Shown here: positions 5,701 to 11,467 of the stretch, piece by piece
How the letters are laid out: every line of letters starts with the position of its first letter
How positions within the stretch are numbered: the first letter of the stretch is position 1
Assembly (NCBI GenBank): GCA_030613665.1
Contig: JAUWLN010000049.1
Coordinates: 1-11,467, forward strand
Length of the DNA: 11,467 bases
DNA from: Dehalococcoidia bacterium
Lineage (GTDB): Bacteria > Chloroflexota > Dehalococcoidia > Dehalococcoidales > RBG-16-60-22
Direction of reading: 5' to 3'
Made by a program: the position numbers and the translations under genes
The notes under the pieces: model-generated
Databases searched by the model: none
What the model was told of the DNA's origin: nothing
Seen by the model: only the letters and a program-made list of their open reading frames with translations

Positions 5701-7263
5701 ATGAAAATCGTCACCAGCGAACAGATGCGGCAGATAGACCGGGAATGCATTCGTCGCGGCACGCCCGGAAACGTGCTGATGGAGAATGCCGGACGGGCCG
5801 TCGCCGAAGAGACGGCGCGGATTCTGGAGCCGATAAGCCATAAGCAGTTCCTGGTCCTGGTCGGACCGGGGAATAACGGCGGGGATGGGCTGGTCGCCGC
5901 GCGCTACCTGCACGACTGGGGGGCTCAGGTAAGCATCTACCTGTGCGCCAGGCAACCTGAAGCTGACGCCAACCTCGAACTGGTGCAGCAACGAAATATA
6001 ACCTGCGTTGACGCCGCCCAGGACAGTGACCTGTCCCGGTTCAATGAACTGCTGGCGCCAGCCGACTGCGTTATTGATGCGCTTTTCGGCACGGGCAAAG
6101 CCCGCCCTATTGAGGGCATCTTCGCGCAGGTCCTGGACAGGGTCAACCAGCTAAAAAAGAAAAAACCGGCGCTGGTGCTTATCGCCATCGACCTGCCTTC
6201 CGGGCTCAACGCCGATACCGGAGAGACGGACCCGGTCTGCCCCTCCGCCGATTATACCGTTACCCTGGCTTTCCCCAAACCGGGGCTTTTCCGCTTCCCC
6301 GGTGCGGAGAGAGCTGGTATATTAAGCATCGCGGACATCGGCATTCCGAATGAACTCGCCGAAGATATAACCCTTGAATTAATCACGGACGAATGGGCGG
6401 GAGGTATGCTCCCGAAACGCCCGCTCGACGCCAACAAAGGGACCTTCGGGCGGGTGCTGGCGGTTGCCGGTTCCGTCAACTACATCGGTGCCGCCTATCT
6501 GGCCTGCAGCGGCGCTCTGCGCACGGGCGCCGGCCTGGTGACTCTGGCTACAGCATCGAGCCTGCAGCCGGTCCTAGCCGCCAAGCTGACGGAAACAACC
6601 TACCTGCCACTGCCCGAAGCAGAACAGGGTATAATTGCCAGGGAAGCCGCTGAGCTTATAAACCAGACCCTGAAATCATATGATGTCCTGCTGCTCGGCT
6701 GCGGACTGGGGCAGAGCGAGTCGGTGAGCGAATTCATCACCTCTCTGCTTTTCCAGAAAAACCTGCCGCCGCTTGTTCTGGATGCCGACGCGCTCAATAC
6801 TCTGGCCCAAACTTCCGACTGGTGGCGAAAGCTCACCGGCGATGCGATATTGACACCGCACCCGGGCGAGATGGCAAGGCTGAGCGGGCTCACCGTCGCC
6901 GAAATACAATCGGACCGCGTGGGCATAGCCACAAAATACGCCCGCGAATGGCAGAAAACGATTGTCCTCAAAGGAGCCTTCACGGTCGTTTCCGCACCGG
7001 ACGGTGGCTGCCGTGTCAGCCCCTTCGCCAACCCGGGGCTGGCATCGGGGGGCACCGGTGATGTGCTCGCCGGAGCTATCGCCGGCCTCCTGGCGCAGGG
7101 ACTGTCTCTCTTTGACGCCGCCGCCCTCGGTGTTTATCTGCACGGCAACGCCGGCAAGGTGGTCAAAGACATCCTCGGAGATACCGGCATGGTCGCTTCC
7201 GACCTGCCGCCCGTCCTGCCCATGGTCATCAAGCATCTCCGGGAAACGGCTGAAAACAAATAG
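5701..7263 (+). CDS. nnr: Bifunctional NAD(P)H-hydrate epimerase / ADP-dependent dehydratase
   Basis: A 520-residue two-domain repair enzyme of normal length. The N-terminal YjeF_N epimerase interconverts the R and S forms of damaged NAD(P)HX; the C-terminal ribokinase-like domain dehydrates S-NAD(P)HX back to NAD(P)H using ADP. Epimerase motifs are MKIVTSEQMRQID at the start, GPGNNGGDG (55-63), DALFGTG (126-132) and AIDLPSGLNADTG (162-174). Dehydratase motifs are KGTFGRVLAVAGS (246-258), TPHPGEMARLSG (385-396), VLKGAFTVV (422-430) and GGTGD (450-454) with catalytic D454. The frame is open upstream to TTG 5662, but ATG 5701 begins exactly with the family's conserved N-terminus, so I chose it; its ribosome-binding site is weak. 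A promoter candidate lies just upstream, and coaX follows 26 bases downstream. Confidence 0.95.
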   Translation: MKIVTSEQMRQIDRECIRRGTPGNVLMENAGRAVAEETARILEPISHKQFLVLVGPGNNGGDGLVAARYLHDWGAQVSIYLCARQPEADANLELVQQRNITCVDAAQDSDLSRFNELLAPADCVIDALFGTGKARPIEGIFAQVLDRVNQLKKKKPALVLIAIDLPSGLNADTGETDPVCPSADYTVTLAFPKPGLFRFPGAERAGILSIADIGIPNELAEDITLELITDEWAGGMLPKRPLDANKGTFGRVLAVAGSVNYIGAAYLACSGALRTGAGLVTLATASSLQPVLAAKLTETTYLPLPEAEQGIIAREAAELINQTLKSYDVLLLGCGLGQSESVSEFITSLLFQKNLPPLVLDADALNTLAQTSDWWRKLTGDAILTPHPGEMARLSGLTVAEIQSDRVGIATKYAREWQKTIVLKGAFTVVSAPDGGCRVSPFANPGLASGGTGDVLAGAIAGLLAQGLSLFDAAALGVYLHGNAGKVVKDILGDTGMVASDLPPVLPMVIKHLRETAENK

Positions 7264-7289
7264 CCACTTTGTTGTAGAATATATATACC

Positions 7290-8057
7290 ATGCTGCTTAC
7301 AATTGACATTGGCAACACGGAGATTACGCTCGGAGTCTTTGAGGGAGAGGAGCTTCGGGCCACGTGGCATATGGCCACGAGAATTCATCGCGTGGCTGAT
7401 GAATACGCCGCCCTGATGATGAACCTGCTCCAGCACCAGAATATGAAGCTGGGAGACATCAAGGAAATCGCCATGTGCTGCGTGGTACCACCGTTGCTGT
7501 CCACCCTTACGGATATGTGCCAGCGGTACTTCAATACCGCTCCTTTCGTAGTTGGTGCCGGGGTGAAGACCGGAGTACGCATCCGCATGGAAAATCCACG
7601 GGAAGTCGGGACCGACCGCATCGTTAATACCGCCGCCGCCCATAAACTTTATGGCGGTCCGACCATCATCACCGATTTCGGCACCGCCACTACCTTTGAC
7701 GTCGTCTCCAGGGAAGGTGATTACCTGGGCGGTGTCATTGCTCCGGGAATAGGCATCGCCGCCGAGTCCTTGTTCATGCGCGCCGCCATGCTGCCCAGAG
7801 TGGAGCTGACACACCCCAAGAACATTATTGGCACCAGTACCACCTCCGCGATGCAGTCCGGCATAATATACGGCTATATCGGACTGGTCGAGGGAATCGT
7901 TTCAAGGATTCAAGGGGAGCTGGGCGAAAAAACAAAGGTAATCGCCACCGGAGGTCACGCTGAACTCATCGCCAACGAGACGAGCATTATCGATACCGTG
8001 AACCACGATATTACGCTCATCGGGTTGAGGTTGATTTACGATATGAATCAGCCCTGA
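7290..8057 (+). CDS. coaX: Type III pantothenate kinase
   Basis: A 255-residue CoaX-type pantothenate kinase, which carries out the first step of coenzyme A synthesis. It belongs to the ASKHA fold and is unrelated to CoaA; the class typically needs a monovalent cation and is not feedback-inhibited by CoA. Visible motifs are LTIDIGNT (3-10, phosphate loop with D6), GTDRIVNTAAAH (107-118, with D109 as catalytic-type Asp; GADR is the commoner form), TDFGTATTFDVV (128-139), GGVIAPGI (147-154) and ATGGHA (219-224). Length is standard. The ATG at 7290 has no clear ribosome-binding site; the preceding 26 bases are AT-rich. It sits between nnr and coaBC, so two of the CoA pathway enzymes are adjacent and probably cotranscribed. 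Confidence 0.95.
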   Translation: MLLTIDIGNTEITLGVFEGEELRATWHMATRIHRVADEYAALMMNLLQHQNMKLGDIKEIAMCCVVPPLLSTLTDMCQRYFNTAPFVVGAGVKTGVRIRMENPREVGTDRIVNTAAAHKLYGGPTIITDFGTATTFDVVSREGDYLGGVIAPGIGIAAESLFMRAAMLPRVELTHPKNIIGTSTTSAMQSGIIYGYIGLVEGIVSRIQGELGEKTKVIATGGHAELIANETSIIDTVNHDITLIGLRLIYDMNQP

Positions 8058-8089
8058 TATGGCTGCCGGCTGGCCGCCGAGGAGACATT

Positions 8090-9277
8090 ATGTTAAATGA
8101 TAAAACCGTAGTGCTGGGAGTAACCGGAGGCGTTGCTGCCTACAAGGCAGCCGACCTGGCAAGCAAGCTGACGCAGGACGGCGTCCGGGTCAAAATAGTC
8201 ATGACCGAAGCCGCCACCAAATTCGTGGCACCTCTCACCTTTCACACACTGACACACACCGAAGTCATCACCGATATGTTCACGGCGCCCATTGAATACA
8301 ATGAGACGCATGTATCCCTGTCGGAAGCCGCCGATGCGGTCGTCATCGCCCCGGCCACGGCCAACACCATCGCCAAGATAGCGGCGGGCATGGCGGATAA
8401 TATGTTGACCGGTGTCGTACTGGCGACCAAGACACCGGTTATCATTGCCCCGGCGATGAACGCGAACATGTGGGAGAACCCAATTACTCAGGAGAATACC
8501 AGTAAACTGAAAGCCCGGGGATTTATTATAGTCGAGCCGGGGTACGGTCGCCTTGCCTCCGGCAAAATGGGGTACGGGCGTCTGGCCGATATCGAGGTTA
8601 TCCTGGGCACCATCAGGCAGGTGCTGGGAGGAAAAGGAGACCTGGGCGGCAGGCGCCTGGTGGTTACCGCTGGCGGCACCCAGGAGCCGGTTGACCCGGT
8701 GCGACACATTGGCAATCGCTCATCAGGCAAGATGGGCTACGCCCTGGCGGAAGCGGTGCGGGACCGGGGCGCCGGGGTCACGCTGATTTCCGCCCCCACC
8801 TCCCTGCCCGACCCGGCCAGTATTGAGGGCATTCACGTCCAGACCGCCCGCCAGATGAAGGACGCGGTCGCCAAAGCCGTAAGCAAAGCCGACGCCCTGA
8901 TTATGGCCGCCGCCGGCGCCGATTACCAGCCGAAGAGCACGGCCAAGTCCAAGATTAAAAAAGATGCCGAAACCATGACGCTGGAGCTGGTCAGAACACC
9001 GGACATTCTCACCGAAGTTAAGGGCGACTTCATCAGGGTCGGCTTCGCCGCGGAAAGCGAGGATGTGGTCGCCAACGCCAGAAAGAAGCTGGACAAGAAG
9101 AAACTCGACCTGATAGTCGCCAATGACATCACCGGCGCCGGGAGCGGCTTCGGCGCGGACACCAATAAAGTTACCATCATCGATAAAAAGGGTAATGTGG
9201 AAAACCTGCCCCTCCTGACCAAGAGAGAGGTGGCGGATAAGATACTGGATAAAGTAGCGGAAATTCTGGGGAGATAA
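8090..9277 (+). CDS. coaBC: Phosphopantothenoylcysteine decarboxylase / synthetase fusion
   Basis: A 395-residue CoaBC fusion of normal length. The FMN-dependent CoaC domain (about 1-175) shows GVTGGVAAYKA (10-20), catalytic H74 (NETHVSLSEA), and PAMNANMW (121-128). The CoaB domain (about 186-395) shows TAGGTQEPVDPVRHIGNRSSGKMG (193-216; N209 corresponds to E. coli N210), AGADY (275-279), KIKK (288-291), VGFAAE (317-322) and DLIVANDI (340-347). Together they convert 4'-phosphopantothenate plus cysteine to 4'-phosphopantetheine using CTP. In the CoaC substrate-clamp loop the family's usual Cys is Ser here (RLASGKMGYGR, S157), which may affect the decarboxylation step. The ATG at 8090 follows GAGGAG (8079-8084). 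It lies 32 bases after coaX. Confidence 0.95.
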   Translation: MLNDKTVVLGVTGGVAAYKAADLASKLTQDGVRVKIVMTEAATKFVAPLTFHTLTHTEVITDMFTAPIEYNETHVSLSEAADAVVIAPATANTIAKIAAGMADNMLTGVVLATKTPVIIAPAMNANMWENPITQENTSKLKARGFIIVEPGYGRLASGKMGYGRLADIEVILGTIRQVLGGKGDLGGRRLVVTAGGTQEPVDPVRHIGNRSSGKMGYALAEAVRDRGAGVTLISAPTSLPDPASIEGIHVQTARQMKDAVAKAVSKADALIMAAAGADYQPKSTAKSKIKKDAETMTLELVRTPDILTEVKGDFIRVGFAAESEDVVANARKKLDKKKLDLIVANDITGAGSGFGADTNKVTIIDKKGNVENLPLLTKREVADKILDKVAEILGR

Positions 9278-9293
9278 AAGTGGGAGGTGAGAG

Positions 9294-9536
9294 ATGCTAG
9301 ATAAAATTGTTGAGGATGTAATACGAGCAAAAGCAAAATCTATGAAAGATAGCATGGAATACCAGAGGGACGCAAAAGAATTTGCACAAGAGATTAAAGA
9401 CACAGGGAAAGTTTTCCTAGCCGGAGCGATAGATGGAATGAGTTTCGATGTAGCAGCATTGACGAACCCTCGACGTTTTCCAAGTTTTGAAGAAAGGAAA
9501 AAGCTAATTAAGGATATCCTTGGGTTATCTAGTTGA
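9294..9536 (+). CDS. Small orphan protein, unknown function
   Basis: An 80-residue acidic/basic mixed, probably helical soluble protein that I do not recognise. The N-terminal 40 residues are strongly charged and amphipathic (MLDKIVEDVIRAKAKSMKDS onward), followed by VFLAGAIDGMSFDVAAL (40-56), a short hydrophobic stretch too weak for a membrane span, and a charged tail with FEERKKLIKDILGL. A strong GGGAGGTGA (9282-9290) six bases before the ATG argues that it is a real gene and may couple it to coaBC, whose stop is 16 bases upstream. Its DNA is about 38% GC and uses AGA, ATA and TTA-type codons, unlike the surrounding 57-58% GC genes, which suggests acquisition or low constraint. No function is proposed. 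Confidence 0.62.
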   Translation: MLDKIVEDVIRAKAKSMKDSMEYQRDAKEFAQEIKDTGKVFLAGAIDGMSFDVAALTNPRRFPSFEERKKLIKDILGLSS

Positions 9537-9562
9537 TGATAAGAGATAATTGCCTAATTTAA

Positions 9563-9909
9563 TGACTTTCGAGGCAACTGACTGACTTTTAGGGTAAAGC
9601 TCTTAAAAGGGGAAATGTCATGAATGAAAGGGAAGCATTGGCAAAAGGCGATACAGTCGAAATAATAGATAAAAGGCATGCCCATTTTGGCGAAATAGGG
9701 TCAGTAGTAGACCTAAGGCAGCAGCCACGAAAAATACTAAATAACCCCCAAAATTCTGGGATAACAACAATTGTGGAAATCAAACTCAAGGACTCTGATA
9801 AGACCTTATGTTTTGAAAGCTACCCTAGACCTCTTAACTCTCAAATCAAGAAACTGTGACTTTTGAAACAACCATACTACTTATGGAACAAGAGGCACTT
9901 TTGGAGCAA
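9563..9909 (+). repeat. Imperfect direct repeats flanking the second small gene
   Basis: TGACTTTCGAGGCAAC (9563-9578) and TGACTTTTGAAACAAC (9857-9872) match at 13 of 16 bases. A third, shorter copy ACTTTTGGAGCAA (9897-9909) matches the second at 11 of 13. The first lies just after the first small gene; the second begins in the stop codon of the second small gene. The span given covers all copies, which are not contiguous. Confidence 0.4.
9620..9859 (+). CDS. Small SH3/KOW-like protein, unknown function
   Basis: A 79-residue basic protein. Residues 9-35, KGDTVEIIDKRHAHFGEIG and the following SVVDLR, have the beta-barrel pattern of KOW or SH3-like motifs, in which a 'GD-V-I' strand is followed by 'G-G-V' turns; KOW domains often bind nucleic acid or ribosomal proteins. 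The rest (NNPQNSGITTIVEIKLKDS, 41-59) looks like further strands of the same small barrel. I do not recognise a named family, and the domain call rests on pattern only. The ATG at 9620 has a good AAAAGGGG (9605-9612) 7 bases upstream. Like its upstream neighbour it is AT-rich (about 40% GC) and lies in the island between coaBC and valS. Its stop codon is part of a direct repeat. Confidence 0.6.
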   Translation: MNEREALAKGDTVEIIDKRHAHFGEIGSVVDLRQQPRKILNNPQNSGITTIVEIKLKDSDKTLCFESYPRPLNSQIKKL

Positions 9910-9972
9910 AGCCACTTTGAAGGAGAGGGGGATTAAGGGGGAGAGGTTACTAAAGCAAATCTAAAGGTCTTT
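9860..9972. other. AT-rich and purine-rich leader of valS
   Basis: No gene is visible in these 113 bases. They contain two of the direct-repeat copies and a purine-rich run (about 9918-9943, including two G5 tracts). I looked for T-box leader elements, which often precede aminoacyl-tRNA synthetase genes, and found no matching conserved sequence. No convincing promoter or terminator hairpin is seen. Confidence 0.4.
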
Positions 9973-11467
9973 ATGACAGATTCAGCTAAGACTCCACACG
10001 AAATGCCCAGGGCCTATGAGCCGGGGAATGTCGAGCAGAAATGGTACCGGTTCTGGCTGGACAGGGGCTACTTCAAGCCAAAAATCGACCCGGACAAGAA
10101 GCCTTTCGTTATCATCATGCCCCCGCCCAACGTCACCGGCGAGCTGCACCTCGGCCACGCACTGACCGCCACTATGGAGGACATATTAACCCGGTGGCAC
10201 CGCATGAAAGGTGAGCCGACGCTCTGGCTGCCCGGCGTCGACCATGCCGGCATCGCGGCGCAGGTCGTGGTGGAGAAGGTGCTGGCCGCGGAGGGAATAA
10301 ACCGGCACGAGATAGGCCGGGATAAGTTCCTGGAGAGGATGTGGCAGTGGGCGGACAGCTGCCGCGGCGCCATCTCGAAACAGCACCAGCGACTCGGCAT
10401 CTCCTGCGACTGGGACCGGGAGGTATTCACGCTGGACAAGGGGCCGAGCCGGGCGGTGCGCACTGCCTTTGTCCGGCTCTATGAGAGAGGGCTTATCTAT
10501 CGCGGCGAGCGCATTATCAACTGGTGTCCCCGCTGTGCCACCGCTATCTCCGACCTTGAAGTGGAGCACAAGGATATCGGCGGACACCTGTACTATGTCC
10601 GCTACCCCCTGGCCGATAATGACAGGGAATTTGTCACCGTGGCCACCACCCGACCGGAGACGATACTCGGCGACACGGCAGTAGCGGTAAACCCCAAAGA
10701 CAAGCGGTTCAAGGGTATGGTGGGTAAAAAGGTCATCCTGCCCGCGGTGAAGCGGGTTATCCCGATTATCTCCGATGAGGCAGTCGACCCCAAATTCGGC
10801 ACGGGCGCGGTGAAAATCACCCCGTCGCACGACCCCGTCGACTTCGAGGTGGCCCAGCGCCACGACCTGCCGTTCATCAATATCCTGAATGATGACGCCA
10901 CCATGAACGAAAACGCCGGCCCTTACGCAGGGCTGGACCGCTTCGCCTGCCGGAAAGCGCTTATCGAAGACCTGGAAAAAGACGGGCTTTTCCTCAAGGC
11001 TGAATCGCATTCCCACGCCGTGGGACACTGCATCCGCTGCCAGACGATGATTGAACCAATCGCCAGCCAGCAGTGGTTTGTCAAAGTCGAACCTCTGGCC
11101 AGGCCGGCTATTGCAGCCGTAAATGACGGACGAATTACCATCGTTCCCCAGCGCTTTACCAAAGTCTACCTCAACTGGATGGAGAACATCCGCGACTGGT
11201 GCATCAGCCGCCAGCTGTGGTGGGGACACCGCATCCCGGTCTGGTACTGTCAGGACTGCGATGAGCTCGCCGTCTCCGTGGACGACCCCACAGCCTGCCC
11301 GAAGTGCGGCTCGACCAAACTGGAGCAGGACCCGGATGTCCTCGATACCTGGTTCAGCTCGGCACTATGGACACACTCCACCCTTGGCTGGCCGGACGAT
11401 ACCGATGACTTCAACTATTTCTACCCGACTTCAGTTATGGAAACCGGCTATGACATTCTCTTCTTCT
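9973..11467 (+). CDS. valS: Valyl-tRNA synthetase, 5' part
   Basis: The first 498 codons of a class I aminoacyl-tRNA synthetase; the gene runs off the window (bacterial ValRS is usually near 880 residues), so the KMSKS loop and anticodon-binding region are not visible. Diagnostic sequence: PRAYEPGNVEQKWYRFW (12-28), PPPNVTGELHLGH (50-62) with the HIGH-type signature HLGH at 59-62, LPGVDHAGIAAQ (86-97), editing-domain TTRPET (225-230) and GTGAVKITPSHDPVDFEVAQ (276-295), then WCISRQLWWGHRIP (409-422) and DVLDTWFSSALW (455-466). CxxC pairs at C185/C188, C353/C356, C426/C429 and C442/C445 are consistent with zinc-bearing insertions. ATG 9973 has AAAGG (9963-9967) upstream; in-frame ATG 10003 is an alternative without one. 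It charges tRNA-Val and clears mischarged threonine through the editing domain. Confidence 0.95.
   Translation, partial: MTDSAKTPHEMPRAYEPGNVEQKWYRFWLDRGYFKPKIDPDKKPFVIIMPPPNVTGELHLGHALTATMEDILTRWHRMKGEPTLWLPGVDHAGIAAQVVVEKVLAAEGINRHEIGRDKFLERMWQWADSCRGAISKQHQRLGISCDWDREVFTLDKGPSRAVRTAFVRLYERGLIYRGERIINWCPRCATAISDLEVEHKDIGGHLYYVRYPLADNDREFVTVATTRPETILGDTAVAVNPKDKRFKGMVGKKVILPAVKRVIPIISDEAVDPKFGTGAVKITPSHDPVDFEVAQRHDLPFINILNDDATMNENAGPYAGLDRFACRKALIEDLEKDGLFLKAESHSHAVGHCIRCQTMIEPIASQQWFVKVEPLARPAIAAVNDGRITIVPQRFTKVYLNWMENIRDWCISRQLWWGHRIPVWYCQDCDELAVSVDDPTACPKCGSTKLEQDPDVLDTWFSSALWTHSTLGWPDDTDDFNYFYPTSVMETGYDILFF

Noticed and set aside
9550..9577. TTGCCT/AGGCAA hairpin between the two small genes
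   Set aside because: Only 6 base pairs with a 16-base loop and no T-tract immediately after; too weak to call a terminator.
9860..9972. T-box riboswitch ahead of valS
   Set aside because: No conserved T-box sequence, specifier stem or terminator hairpin could be found, and the leader is short.
10186..11229. 347-codon open frame on the minus strand within valS
   Set aside because: It lies wholly opposite diagnostic valyl-tRNA synthetase sequence; long antisense frames are common in GC-rich genes.
1..11467. CRISPR array, tRNA, rRNA, insertion sequence or defence system
   Set aside because: No regularly spaced repeats, cloverleaf-like segments, transposase motifs or known defence domains were seen on either strand.

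Overview
The window is about 57% GC, gene-dense bacterial DNA with every supported gene on the + strand. Gene content and protein style suggest an anaerobic bacterium, most likely a member of the Chloroflexota (Dehalococcoidia-like). The hints are a ferredoxin-type aldo/keto reductase, a DUF1893 protein, a DUF3795 protein, a type III pantothenate kinase, and the order nnr-coaX-coaBC followed by valS. This placement is inferred from recognition of protein families, not from a search.

Layout. (1) 1-488: C-terminal part of a membrane transporter of the queuosine-precursor (YhhQ/VUT) family. (2) 507-2268: a tight cluster of three metal-binding proteins: an MBL-fold hydrolase, a cysteine-rich DUF3795 protein with a zinc-ribbon tail, and a Mut7-C/PIN-like putative RNase. 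(3) 2326-3993: 2-keto-3-deoxy-6-phosphogluconate aldolase and a PfkB-family kinase most like 2-keto-3-deoxygluconate kinase. Together they would turn KDG into pyruvate and glyceraldehyde-3-phosphate. (4) 4072-5576: a DUF1893 protein and an aldo/keto reductase with two C-terminal Fe-S cysteine clusters. (5) 5577-5700: a nested inverted repeat, then a good sigma70-like promoter candidate. (6) 5701-9277: a cofactor block of NAD(P)HX epimerase/dehydratase, type III pantothenate kinase and the CoaBC fusion. (7) 9280-9972: an AT-rich island (about 38-40% GC by hand count) with two small orphan genes and a diverged repeated motif. (8) 9973-end: the first 498 codons of valyl-tRNA synthetase, running off the window.

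Most of this is metabolic and housekeeping content. I see no CRISPR array, transposase, tRNA or rRNA, and no obvious new defence system. The items most worth a second look are the MBL/DUF3795/Mut7-C cluster, the AT-rich island with its two unrecognised small genes and repeats, the Ser-for-Cys change in the CoaC active-site loop, and the nested palindrome upstream of nnr. No gene-free stretch exceeds 300 bases; the longest are 5577-5700 and 9860-9972.
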